This document shows, one piece after another, positions 18,047-25,996 of a stretch of 32,448 nucleotides of DNA. Position 1 is the stretch's first letter. Every line of letters begins with the position of its first letter. The position numbers and the translations under genes were made by a program. Source of the stretch: Shewanella sp. Isolate11 (GTDB taxonomy: Bacteria; Pseudomonadota; Gammaproteobacteria; Enterobacterales; Shewanellaceae). The stretch lies in the NCBI RefSeq assembly GCF_022398315.1, contig NZ_JAKEVF010000002.1, positions 826,025 through 858,472 on the forward strand, in the 5' to 3' direction. The notes below the pieces were generated by a model, which was not told where the DNA came from, did no database searches, and saw only the letters and a program-made list of their open reading frames with translations.

Positions 18047-18832
18047 TTAATCGGCTTTCACATTCGATTCGGGGTGGGCAACAAAGGGCACTCGTTTAAT
18101 CCATAATTTCAATGCCTGCCAGTAGATCCCCAGCAACATTTTGAGTGTCATCGATGGCGTTCCTAGCCAGAGTTTCGACAAAGCTTTTGCTGTTACTCTT
18201 TGCTTTGTCATGGCTAAAGTGGCATCAAACACTTTGCTATTTTTATGATTTTCAATATGTATCAATGCCTTATCATCAGGTGGAGTGACACGCCAATGAT
18301 AGGTCATCTCCATCTCCATAAAGGGCGAAACATGAAAAGCTTTATCGACTTTCATCGACCCAGTTAACGACACCAAATAGTAATGTCGTTGCCGCCACGG
18401 AGTGTTACTGACTTCGGCCAACATATATTGGCATTGCTGCTGTTGGTCATAGCAAAAGTAAAAATTGATTGGACTAAAATACAGCCCTAAACAACGACAT
18501 TGAGCCAACATCAACACTCTGCCATCGGCCTGCCACTCGCCTCCGAGCGCGTTAACTTTCTGTGCAATACGCTGCTTAAGGCTGCCAGGTTCACTTATGA
18601 GGTAATCTTTTTCATTAAAGCGGATGGGATTAAACCAATGCTTGCCAAAAATGAAGCTGCGCTGCAACAAATGAGGCAACTCGTCGAGATCTAGCCCCAT
18701 CATGTAAAGTCGATAACGAAAGGCATGAGGGATTGCGCCAAAGCGACGATGACGAACTTGCCCTACATAGATACCGCTATGCTCCTCAGGCTGCTCTTTC
18801 CTAGCACTCGGTCTGTCATCATTCTGGCTCAT
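18047..18832 (-). CDS. DUF1365 family protein
   Basis: A 261-residue protein with the DUF1365 pattern: [32 protein letters not shown] at the start (quoted in parts: [26 protein letters not shown]), then [30 protein letters not shown] and [18 protein letters not shown]. These conserved His, Arg and Trp residues recur across the family and suggest an enzyme. No signal peptide or clear membrane helix is seen. The family is unassigned biochemically but almost always accompanies an FAD amine-oxidase-like gene and a cfa-like gene, as here. The start codon overlaps the end of the FAD enzyme gene by four bases. A role in modifying phospholipid acyl chains follows from context only. Confidence 0.9.
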   Translation of the reverse strand: MSQNDDRPSARKEQPEEHSGIYVGQVRHRRFGAIPHAFRYRLYMMGLDLDELPHLLQRSFIFGKHWFNPIRFNEKDYLISEPGSLKQRIAQKVNALGGEWQADGRVLMLAQCRCLGLYFSPINFYFCYDQQQQCQYMLAEVSNTPWRQRHYYLVSLTGSMKVDKAFHVSPFMEMEMTYHWRVTPPDDKALIHIENHKNSKVFDATLAMTKQRVTAKALSKLWLGTPSMTLKMLLGIYWQALKLWIKRVPFVAHPESNVKAD

Positions 18833-20082
18833 AAGGTCAGTCCAAATCGCTGCGTCACATCGAGGGCGCTACGCACACCATCTTCATGGAAGCCGTTGTA
18901 CCAATAAGCACCGACAAAGTGAGTGTGCTGTTTGCCACAGATCTTGCTGCGCTGCTGTTGCGCTGCAACGCTTGACTCATTTAACACCGGATGATGATAA
19001 ACAAATTGGCGTAGCACTTTTTCTGGGGCGATTTCATTACTCTGATTTAAAGTGACACAGAAAGTGGTATCGCTGTCGATCCCTTGCAGTATGTTCATAT
19101 TGTAAGTCACGCAAGAAGGTCGGCTTAAATTGTCATCCAACATATAATTCCAACTGGCCCAAGCTAAGGGTCGTTTGGGTAACAAACTGATATCAGTGTG
19201 CAGTACAACTTCGTTGCGACTATAGGGTATCGCGCCTAATATCGCTTGTTCATCTGCAGTCGCATCTTGCAGTAACCCTAGAGCTTGGTCGGAATGACAA
19301 GCAAAAATCACCTCATCGAACTGCAAGTTGCGACCATCACTAAACTGCAGTAACACGCCGTCACTATTACGACTGACATAGACGATGTGAGCTTGGGTTT
19401 GCACCGGTTTAGACAGCTCAGCTAAGATTTTTTGCACATACACTCGAGAGCCACCGGGCACAACATACCATTGTGGTCGGTCGCTAATATTAAGTAAGCC
19501 ATGGTGATAGAAAAACTGGATAAAAAATTTCAGCTCAAATTGACGCATTTCATCCAAACTGGTCGACCAAATTGCCGCGCCCATGGGCAAAATATAATGC
19601 TCACAGAAAAACTCACTAAAGCCATGTTGTTGTAAAAAGTCGCCTAAGGTGCTTCCTTCAGCAATAGTCTGTTGATGAAATGCTTGTTTGCAGAGTTTGT
19701 TGAATCGCAGAATTTGCCGGATCAATGACCAAAACTGTGGCCGAAACATATTACGACGCTGAGCAAATAACGAGTTCAAGCCATGACCGTTATACTCAAA
19801 CCCGCTTTGCCTATGATGCACACTGAAACTCATTTCGGTGGCTTGGCCTTGAATACCTAACAAGTTCAATAACTGATTAAAATGTGGGTAGGTTCTGTCA
19901 TTGAATACAATAAAGCCGGTGTCGATGGCATAATCTTGATTTTCATGTGTAATATCTACCGTCGCGGTATGCCCCCCCACGTAATCATTCTTTTCAAAAA
20001 CAGTCACATCGAACTGCTTATCGAGTAAATAGGCACAGGTTAACCCTGAAATGCCTGACCCAATAATGGCGATTTTTTTCAT
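18829..20082 (-). CDS. FAD-dependent amine-oxidase-like oxidoreductase
   Basis: The product is 417 residues. The N-terminal Rossmann motif is G8-S-G-I-S-G13 in [19 protein letters not shown]. It is followed by [17 protein letters not shown], the GGH element of this NAD(P)-binding/amine-oxidase subfamily. Further family marks are [25 protein letters not shown] and a C-terminal [18 protein letters not shown], which closes over the flavin. Members near cfa-like genes are often called cyclopropane or unsaturated fatty acid oxidoreductases. The desaturase UfaD of the Rhodobacter furan fatty acid pathway is, as I recall, of this type. The gene overlaps its upstream and downstream neighbours by four bases each, a sign of tight co-expression. 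Confidence 0.88.
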   Translation of the reverse strand: MKKIAIIGSGISGLTCAYLLDKQFDVTVFEKNDYVGGHTATVDITHENQDYAIDTGFIVFNDRTYPHFNQLLNLLGIQGQATEMSFSVHHRQSGFEYNGHGLNSLFAQRRNMFRPQFWSLIRQILRFNKLCKQAFHQQTIAEGSTLGDFLQQHGFSEFFCEHYILPMGAAIWSTSLDEMRQFELKFFIQFFYHHGLLNISDRPQWYVVPGGSRVYVQKILAELSKPVQTQAHIVYVSRNSDGVLLQFSDGRNLQFDEVIFACHSDQALGLLQDATADEQAILGAIPYSRNEVVLHTDISLLPKRPLAWASWNYMLDDNLSRPSCVTYNMNILQGIDSDTTFCVTLNQSNEIAPEKVLRQFVYHHPVLNESSVAAQQQRSKICGKQHTHFVGAYWYNGFHEDGVRSALDVTQRFGLTL

Positions 20083-20861
20083 GCTTTAGTCATCCTTCTC
20101 GCTAATCTGCGCCATAAGGAAAAAGGCAGCCAAGATAAAACGCGCATAATGAATATAAAATGGCGAGGAAAACAGATTTCACGCTTTCCCTTTTCAAGCC
20201 CACTAATAATGTGTTCAGCCGCCTGCTGCGGTGACACTATCATTGGCATGGCGAAGTTATTACGATCGGTTAAGGGCGTTTCAACAAAGCCCGGATGAAC
20301 CCAGCTCACCTCAATATCGTGTTGAGCCAAATCGACCGCTAACACCTTAGCAAGATAAGTTAGCGCCGCTTTCGATGCGCCGTAGGCCTCAGCTCTTGGC
20401 AGAGCTAACATCTGCGCGCTAGAGCTAACTAACACCAAACGACCGCCGGGTTTTATGGCACTGAGCCAGGCCTGCAGGGCATAGCCCACAGAGATAAGAT
20501 TTATCTGGATAACACGCTCAAACTTTTTAGCATCAAAATTGAGCGCATCGTCGATATACTCACAATCACCCGCATTGAGGATCAGTAAATCTAATTCTCC
20601 CTGTTCTGCACTAAGTTGGGGATAAGCCTCAAAGCCGGTTAGGTCGAAACACAAATGACTAATCCTGCCTTGTTCAGTCCCCTGCTCTACCTGCGATTGG
20701 GCTGGCTTAGCGGAGGCCAACTGTGCGAGTTTGCTTTGGCTACGGCCGCAAGCGATAACATGATGGCCTTGACTGACATAGGCCTTAGTAAGCGCCTCAC
20801 CGATACCTGAAGTTGCGCCAGTGATAAGGATGTTTTTTTGAGTAGCGTGAGTGGTCTTCAT
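20079..20861 (-). CDS. Short-chain dehydrogenase/reductase
   Basis: A classical SDR of 260 residues. The cofactor motif TGATSGIG is at 14-21 and LNAG lies in the centre. The catalytic serine is in LVLVSSSAQM, and the Tyr-Lys pair is in AYGASKAALTYLAK. The later VHPGFVETPLTD is the usual substrate-loop segment. The absence of an acidic residue after the second strand together with an Arg (CGRSQSKL) favours NADP(H), an inference. A hydrophobic C-terminus (FIFIMRVLSWLPFSLWRRLARR) could rest on the membrane, fitting a lipid-related substrate. It overlaps the FAD enzyme gene by four bases and abuts the NTF2-like gene directly. Confidence 0.9.
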   Translation of the reverse strand: MKTTHATQKNILITGATSGIGEALTKAYVSQGHHVIACGRSQSKLAQLASAKPAQSQVEQGTEQGRISHLCFDLTGFEAYPQLSAEQGELDLLILNAGDCEYIDDALNFDAKKFERVIQINLISVGYALQAWLSAIKPGGRLVLVSSSAQMLALPRAEAYGASKAALTYLAKVLAVDLAQHDIEVSWVHPGFVETPLTDRNNFAMPMIVSPQQAAEHIISGLEKGKREICFPRHFIFIMRVLSWLPFSLWRRLARRMTKA

Positions 20862-21293
20862 CTATTTCACCGCTCGGCGTTTTATCAGCCGCACTAATGC
20901 CCCCAACACCGGCACATGTTCATACAACATGGCTCCGGCATCGAGATAATCGCGATGATAAATCACTTTATTGTCTTGGGCTCGAAGGTGTGAATGGCCA
21001 GAAATTGTAATGAGCTCCCCACCGTTCAACTGCTTATGGCGAAAACTCATGGTCCAATAAACCGCGGCCTCTTGCTGAGACTCAAGAACCTGATCGACCT
21101 TAAAATCACAACTGAGTAAATTCTGATAGAGATGCTCAAAGTAATCGACCAGAGACGGCAACCCATTGAGTCGATGTAATGGATCGCAAAATTCAATATC
21201 GGGATGATATACCTGTCCAAGTGCGGCAAGGTTATCTTTCGATAACTCACTGTATACCGAGATAAAGTTTTGTAACCACAAGGATTGCGCCAT
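20862..21293 (-). CDS. NTF2-like (SnoaL-type) protein
   Basis: The product is 143 residues and matches the nuclear transport factor 2 / SnoaL-like fold. An N-terminal helix (WLQNFISVYSELSKDNLAAL) is followed by VYHPDIEFCDPLHRLNGLPSLVDYF, the classical entry of the cone-shaped barrel. The barrel strands include AAVYWTMSFRHKQL and ISGHSHLRAQDNKVIYHRDYLD. Such proteins range from isomerases and dehydratases to simple binding proteins, and no reaction can be assigned. It sits one base after the SDR gene in genome order and 12 bp from phr. The conserved occurrence of this type next to the SDR in RpoE-ChrR-type clusters suggests they act on the same compound. Confidence 0.85.
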   Translation of the reverse strand: MAQSLWLQNFISVYSELSKDNLAALGQVYHPDIEFCDPLHRLNGLPSLVDYFEHLYQNLLSCDFKVDQVLESQQEAAVYWTMSFRHKQLNGGELITISGHSHLRAQDNKVIYHRDYLDAGAMLYEHVPVLGALVRLIKRRAVK

Positions 21294-21305
21294 GATGTTG
21301 TTATC

Positions 21306-22754
21306 CTAATATGCTTGATATAACGCTAACGCTGCTAACCTCGCCTGCTTATGATCGACTATCGGCGGACAATAGCGATTGTCCATGCCATTTTTAGTCA
21401 AATACTCATGAGGAAAATGAATATGTTTATCAGGCACCTCAGTTAGCTCAGGTAAATACTTACGAATGAAATTACCGTTAGGATCAAATTTTTGGCTCTG
21501 AGTGATGGGATTAAAAATACGAAAATAGGGCTGCGCATCACATCCTGTACTGGCCGCCCACTGCCAGCCGCCATTATTGGCGCTGAAATCACCATCAATT
21601 AGGTGCTGCATAAAAAAGCGTTCACCCCAACGCCAGTCAATCAACAAATCTTTGGTTAAAAAGCTGGCGACGATCATCCTCAAACGATTGTGCATCCAGC
21701 CCGTTTGCAATAGCTGCTTCATCGCGGCATCGACAATGGGATAACCAGTACGACCTTGGCACCAGGCATTAAAATCATCAGTGCTATTCTGCCACTTTAT
21801 CTGCTGATATCTGGGCTGAAAGCATTCACCTTTTATCAAGTTTGGATAATGAAACAACAGATGTTTATAAAAGTCGCGCCAAATCAATTCGTTCAACCAT
21901 GCAAAGGCTGCATGCTGAGTATCGTAGATCACTTCGGGATGTGTCTGAATTAACTGCAGCGCCAACCAACGTGAGCTAATAGCACCTATCGCCAAATAAG
22001 GCGACAAACCCGAGGTCCCTTTAATGCTAGGAATATCGCGCTTATCTTTATAGTCCAGTAGTTTATGGTGCCAAAACGAAGGGATAACTTGGCTCATCAC
22101 CTGCGAACTTAATGGCCAAGCGCTCGAGTCACTCTTCTGCTCGATACTCTCGTTACTATTCTGATTACTGAAAGTCTGTGAATTATGTAACAGCTCACTT
22201 AGCAAGCTGTTCAATTGAATCCTATTATCGGCTTGTTGATGCTCGGCAACACGAGGAGTGGCAACACACTCAACTCCAACTTCTCTTAATCGTTTAAGCC
22301 AAGCATTTTTAAATGGGGTAAACACCTTAAACATACTGCCCTGCTGACTTAGTACGCTCCCTGGAGGCAGTATGGTGTCACATTGGAATAAAGTGAGTGA
22401 GATAGATTCTGCCACAGTTTTATCACGGTGCATTTCATCAAGCTCTGGCTCACTGTTTGCTATGACCTTATCGATATGGTTTTGGCGGCAATAATCGACC
22501 AGTAACTTAGCCTGCTCGGTATAATCGTCACTATGAAGATAAACTAACTGCATGCCGAGCTGCTGGAGTTCGGTAGCAAACTGATTTAAATGGCGGCGAA
22601 ATAGATCAGCCTTTATTGGCGCAACATCATGCTGCAGCCACTGTTTCGGAGTGGTAATAAACAATGCGGTTGTCGCACCGTTTTTAATGGCCTCACACAA
22701 AGCAGGATTGTCATGTAAACGTACATCACGGCGCAGCCAATAAATCGCACTCAA
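21306..22754 (-). CDS. phrB: Deoxyribodipyrimidine photolyase
   Basis: A 482-residue class I CPD photolyase that repairs cyclobutane pyrimidine dimers using blue light. The N-terminal antenna-binding domain begins IYWLRRDVRLHDNPAL. The FAD domain has GTSGLSPYLAIGAISSRW, WLNELIWRDFYKHLL, CQGRTGYPIVDAAMKQL, TGWMHNRLRMIVASFLTKDL and GGWQWAASTGCDAQPYF. The tryptophans that carry electrons to FAD are therefore in place. Length is close to E. coli PhrB (472). A Ser/Asn/Gln-rich insertion near residues 185-215 (TFSNQNSNESIEQKSDSS) is a likely surface loop. It overlaps the DUF523/DUF1722 gene by four bases. That order (ybgA then phr) also occurs in E. coli. Control by the upstream sigma factor would make it light-stress inducible. 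Confidence 0.95.
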   Translation of the reverse strand: MSAIYWLRRDVRLHDNPALCEAIKNGATTALFITTPKQWLQHDVAPIKADLFRRHLNQFATELQQLGMQLVYLHSDDYTEQAKLLVDYCRQNHIDKVIANSEPELDEMHRDKTVAESISLTLFQCDTILPPGSVLSQQGSMFKVFTPFKNAWLKRLREVGVECVATPRVAEHQQADNRIQLNSLLSELLHNSQTFSNQNSNESIEQKSDSSAWPLSSQVMSQVIPSFWHHKLLDYKDKRDIPSIKGTSGLSPYLAIGAISSRWLALQLIQTHPEVIYDTQHAAFAWLNELIWRDFYKHLLFHYPNLIKGECFQPRYQQIKWQNSTDDFNAWCQGRTGYPIVDAAMKQLLQTGWMHNRLRMIVASFLTKDLLIDWRWGERFFMQHLIDGDFSANNGGWQWAASTGCDAQPYFRIFNPITQSQKFDPNGNFIRKYLPELTEVPDKHIHFPHEYLTKNGMDNRYCPPIVDHKQARLAALALYQAY

Positions 22755-23707
22755 TAGCCGTACCTCAGTTTCAACTCTTTCGGATGAGGATTTAAATAAA
22801 CCTGCTGCTGTAGGTAGCCATTAGGATGATTATTAAGGTGATGTTTTATCAAGGTCAGCGGTACCAACAGCGGTGAAAGCCCCTTATGATAAGCAATGAT
22901 TTCATCAGATAACTCTTTACGCTGGGCTTCATCTAATTGGCGCTTAAAATAACCTTGCAGGTGCTGTAATGTATTGGTGTGGCTACGTCTAGAGGCTTTA
23001 TTTTTCAGTGCCTGCATCAAACCTGCAATATATTGCTGCGCTAACGAGTCTAGCTCGATATCAGCTCTTGCCAATAGTCGACCTAAAGCACGATAACTTT
23101 CAATATGATGGCTCATCACCAAGTACTTATGCGCGCTATGAAACGCGATAAGCTTATGTTTCGTCAGGCCTTCAGCTTGTAAATCTAACCATTTCTGATA
23201 AGTAAAAATACGCGTCATAAAATTTTCGCGAATAATGGGATCATTCAGCCGACCATTTTCTTCACAGGGTAACAAGGGATTAAGCTGCATCACTTGTTCG
23301 GCAAACAGCCCAACGCCCGTCGCTTCCGAGCCTTTTCCATGATGGTGATGCACCTTAACTCTCTCCATGCCACAGCTGGGGCTCTTCGCGCAGAAGATAA
23401 ACCCGGCTAAATCGCCATAACCTTTAGCTGACTCTTGGCCGAACCGAGTTAGTTTATCAGTGACGTCACCACTACCGTCGGGACGTGAAACTGTGATGAC
23501 ACCATTATTAATGATTTGACGGATACTGGCTCTGGGGATAGGCAAACCAATAGCAACTTCAGGACAAACCGGTTTAAATTCGACAAAGTCACTGAGTTGC
23601 TCCATACAAAAACTCGAGCGTTTATGACCTCTGTCGAATCGCACTTCCTGGCCCACCACACAAGCACTAATGCCTATTTTGAGCTTATTTTCAGGCTGAT
23701 ATGTCAT
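22751..23707 (-). CDS. DUF523-DUF1722 (YbgA-like) protein
   Basis: The product is 318 residues with two domains. Residues about 10-150 are DUF523: ISACVVGQEVRFDRGHKRS, FKPVCPEVAIGLPIPRASI and CAKSPSCGMERVKV, with three conserved cysteines that could bind metal or a cofactor. Residues about 185-310 are DUF1722 (YbgA): LIAFHSAHKYLVMSHH, RRSHTNTLQHLQGYFKRQLD and GLSPLLVPLTLIKHH. The function is unknown, but the constant pairing with photolyase suggests a role linked to light damage or the flavin/folate antenna. An ATG at 23707 or the GTG one codon before could start it; GGTAGG lies upstream of both. The stop overlaps phr by four bases. It lies 29 bp after chrR. Confidence 0.9.
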   Translation of the reverse strand: MTYQPENKLKIGISACVVGQEVRFDRGHKRSSFCMEQLSDFVEFKPVCPEVAIGLPIPRASIRQIINNGVITVSRPDGSGDVTDKLTRFGQESAKGYGDLAGFIFCAKSPSCGMERVKVHHHHGKGSEATGVGLFAEQVMQLNPLLPCEENGRLNDPIIRENFMTRIFTYQKWLDLQAEGLTKHKLIAFHSAHKYLVMSHHIESYRALGRLLARADIELDSLAQQYIAGLMQALKNKASRRSHTNTLQHLQGYFKRQLDEAQRKELSDEIIAYHKGLSPLLVPLTLIKHHLNNHPNGYLQQQVYLNPHPKELKLRYGY

Positions 23708-23736
23708 CACGATTACCTACCAAATTCGACTTTGAT

Positions 23737-24426
23737 TTAATAAATAAATCGCCCAATCGGGTTAAGTAACTGACTTACCCCTTGGGTAAAATGGATAGCA
23801 TCACTCGATACCGTTAGACAGACACAACCTTCACTGGTGGTCGGCTGATGAGTGTGTTTACCATCGAGCCAGATAAAATCACCGGCATGATATACGCCCA
23901 TCTCATCTGCAAAGCTACCTTGTAACAGCAAGGTGATCTCAAAGCCTTTATGGGTATGGGTCGGCACACTGCCACCTTTGTCGATATGTAGTAAGCTAGC
24001 GCGTAAATCACCATCATCCAACGCTAAACGTGAACGCGACAACTTACCTAAACCTTGCCACTCTTTAAGGCCAATCGATTTCATGGCTTGTGGCAAATTA
24101 ATCCGCTTACCCGCGACTTCAATCTCATTCACTCTTTGAACTTTGGTTGAAAACTCTTGGGCAGGCTCATCGGTGATGGTATCTATCATGGCAAGAGCAT
24201 CATCGGTTAACGGCATCAAAGTTTGTGAATCATCAAGCGTCGGTTTGAATTGATCATCGACCAATTCGAAAACCGTGTTGGCCTGCTGCAAAGTGAATTG
24301 CTGCACTCGTTGATGGCATTCACTACACATCTCAACATGACTGGCAACGATAACCGATACCGACGCAGGCAACTCACCGCAAACAAATTGCTGTAATACC
24401 TCAGATGTAGGATGATATTTAATCAT
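23737..24426 (-). CDS. chrR: Anti-sigma factor ChrR (zinc/cupin)
   Basis: The product is 229 residues. The N-terminal zinc anti-sigma domain has H5, H30, C34 and C37 (SHVEMCSEC). These correspond one for one, shifted by one, to the H6, H31, C35 and C38 zinc ligands known from Rhodobacter sphaeroides ChrR. The C-terminal cupin domain carries H157-x-H159-x3-E163 and H193 (THTHKGFEITLLLQG, GKHTHQP), the same spacing as the metal ligands of that protein. In Rhodobacter this protein holds RpoE inactive until singlet oxygen is present. Both key sites are intact, so the same role is expected here. The start overlaps the rpoE end by eight bases, giving coupled synthesis of the sigma/anti-sigma pair. 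Confidence 0.95.
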   Translation of the reverse strand: MIKYHPTSEVLQQFVCGELPASVSVIVASHVEMCSECHQRVQQFTLQQANTVFELVDDQFKPTLDDSQTLMPLTDDALAMIDTITDEPAQEFSTKVQRVNEIEVAGKRINLPQAMKSIGLKEWQGLGKLSRSRLALDDGDLRASLLHIDKGGSVPTHTHKGFEITLLLQGSFADEMGVYHAGDFIWLDGKHTHQPTTSEGCVCLTVSSDAIHFTQGVSQLLNPIGRFIY

Positions 24427-25066
24427 GATTATCTTCCTCCATTTGCAGTTTCAACTTGGCAAGCGCCAACCTTAATCTCGACTTGATGGTTCCTATTGGA
24501 ACCCCTAATTGTTGCGCCAACTGCTCTTGAGACAACTCTTGGTAATACACGCCTTTAACCACGGCTCGCTGAGTTTCAGGAAGCGAATCGACATAACTGA
24601 GCATCTGTTTTTCCATTAAATGATCGGCGAAATGCTCAACATCGGCTTCGCTATCAAGCTGTGCCTGATCGATGGGCCAAATATCATCACCGAGATTTTG
24701 TTCATTCTTAGCTTTTACTCGCCTAAGCATGTCGAAGCAGGCATTACGCATCACGGTATAAACCCAAGTGGTCGCCGCCCCCTTTTTAACATGATAAAGA
24801 TGCGCCTTACGCCAAACATTAGTCATCGTTTCCTGTACCAGTTCACTTGCCTGAGCCTCATTGCTAAGTTGCTGCACGCCATAACGCTTTATTTTGGGTG
24901 CAAAAAATTGAAACAAAGCCGTAAATGCCTGTTTATCACGATGTTGGGCCACTAAATTCAACCAATGAGACAGTTCCGTGGGCACTTCCCTAGCCGCTGA
25001 CTCGGTTTGACTGGCAATAATTGCGCTCTCCCTGTTTGGATCGCTTTTACTCACACTCTGCTGCAT
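24419..25066 (-). CDS. rpoE: ECF sigma factor of the RpoE-ChrR type
   Basis: A 215-residue extracytoplasmic-function sigma factor. Region 2 spans about residues 45-115 (FTALFQFFAPKIKRYG, EASELVQETMTNVWRKA with one residue skipped, TTWVYTVMRNACFDMLRR). Region 4 is near 150-205 (LPETQRAVVKGVYYQELSQE, LGVPIGTIKSRLRLALAKL). Position before a ChrR-type anti-sigma marks it as the ECF11-type group rather than the envelope-stress RpoE of E. coli. The N-terminal 35 residues are polar and longer than usual. It is the first gene of the operon. A TGATCC/CGTAA promoter-like pair 33-60 bp before the start suggests it activates its own transcription. In Rhodobacter and others this system answers singlet oxygen made by light. 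Confidence 0.95.
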   Translation of the reverse strand: MQQSVSKSDPNRESAIIASQTESAAREVPTELSHWLNLVAQHRDKQAFTALFQFFAPKIKRYGVQQLSNEAQASELVQETMTNVWRKAHLYHVKKGAATTWVYTVMRNACFDMLRRVKAKNEQNLGDDIWPIDQAQLDSEADVEHFADHLMEKQMLSYVDSLPETQRAVVKGVYYQELSQEQLAQQLGVPIGTIKSRLRLALAKLKLQMEEDNHD

Positions 25067-25098
25067 CTCAAACCAACCATCATTGAAGTATACAAAGC

Positions 25099-25126
25099 AT
25101 TACGTAAGCCAAAAGCAAATGGATCA
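25099..25126 (-). promoter_or_regulatory. Candidate RpoE-dependent promoter of the operon
   Basis: On the minus strand TGATCC is followed by 16 bp and CGTAAT, ending about 33 bp before the rpoE ATG. RpoE (ChrR group) promoters known from Rhodobacter have a TGATCC-type -35 and a TAA-containing -10. The -35 begins with the TGA stop codon of the LON-domain gene. No second such pair was found between genes of the operon, so this may drive all twelve. Confidence 0.6.
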
Positions 25127-25846
25127 ATTTTTATTATCGTTACCAAATAGGTAGGTATACAAAAAGGTTTTAAGTGCGTGGAACCTATTGGGCTGAATAA
25201 ATTTTTCCTTTTCATTCAAAGATAAAGGTAATACTTCTAAAAAGCGACTACAAACCCAAATCGGATCATCAAAACGAGGCTGAGGATATTGCTTTGCGAG
25301 TGCGGGATGTTGCTCGAAGATTTGCTGGAGTGCATCACTGATCGCCAAGATTTCCGCATCCTTCTCTGCTTCTGTCCAATGCGATCTCATATCGACATTG
25401 GCTATCAACAATTTGTCAGTGCGGTAATAAAACTGACTTAAATTAACCAGTTGCATGCCTTTAACATCGATAACTAAGATGCCATCTTCACCCGCATGGA
25501 AATCGATAACTTCAACTCGAGTTCCCCAGTTAGGTACTTTAAAAGGTAAGCTGTCATCGAAACGGGAAATCACAAACCCTGACGAAGGTACGGCTTGATT
25601 TTCTAAGCGTGGTTTAAGACCTGGGTCATTCTCAGACAGCAATGATTCGGTTGACGATTCAGTTGATATTGCACCAGAGGTCGTTGCGCTGTTGGCAACA
25701 GACTCCGCCACCATAGAAAGGTATCTAGGCTCGAAAATACGTAGACGCTGTATACCATCGGGTAAAATAAACAGTGGCAAAGGAAATACCGCCAACTGAC
25801 GATTCGTTGTTTGACCTGTGGCAATATACTGGGCTTTTTCTATCAC
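25124..25846 (-). CDS. Stand-alone LON substrate-binding-domain protein
   Basis: The product is 240 residues. It matches only the N-terminal LON substrate-recognition domain: LAVFPLPLFILPDGIQRLRIFEPRY at the start (in two parts, FPLPLFILPDG and LRIFEPRYL), then GTRVEVIDFHAGEDGILVID. A helical end includes VCSRFLEVLPLSLNEKEKFI. There is no ATPase or serine protease part, so it cannot be a Lon protease; it may bind unfolded proteins or regulate. A Ser/Thr/Glu-rich insertion at about 50-80 is not conserved in the fold. The start is a GTG with a weak purine-rich site upstream. It is followed after 57 bp by rpoE, whose promoter overlaps its stop codon. Confidence 0.85.
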   Translation of the reverse strand: MIEKAQYIATGQTTNRQLAVFPLPLFILPDGIQRLRIFEPRYLSMVAESVANSATTSGAISTESSTESLLSENDPGLKPRLENQAVPSSGFVISRFDDSLPFKVPNWGTRVEVIDFHAGEDGILVIDVKGMQLVNLSQFYYRTDKLLIANVDMRSHWTEAEKDAEILAISDALQQIFEQHPALAKQYPQPRFDDPIWVCSRFLEVLPLSLNEKEKFIQPNRFHALKTFLYTYLFGNDNKN

Positions 25847-25953
25847 AATATTTCTCGGGTTGAAGCAATACTACAGATACGTCAGCCGCACAGGATTAGA
25901 TCACCTCCGCCTGCTCTCTCTTAATATCGCTATGTCAATACCCCATAAACAAC

Positions 25954-25979
25954 AAAGCGACCATCAATGTGGTCGCTTT
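25954..25979 (-). terminator. Terminator after the M23 peptidase gene
   Basis: AAAGCGACCA and its complement form a perfect 10-bp stem with a six-base loop, 18 bp past the stop. On the minus strand it is followed by T-rich sequence (GTTGTTT). Confidence 0.65.
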
Positions 25980-25996
25980 AAAGAAGGAAGCCTAGC

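Noticed and set aside
17742..23252. Other GGATCA (TGATCC) strings as internal RpoE promoters of the operon
   Set aside because: They lie well inside coding regions, without a CGTAA-like element at the right distance ahead of a gene start.
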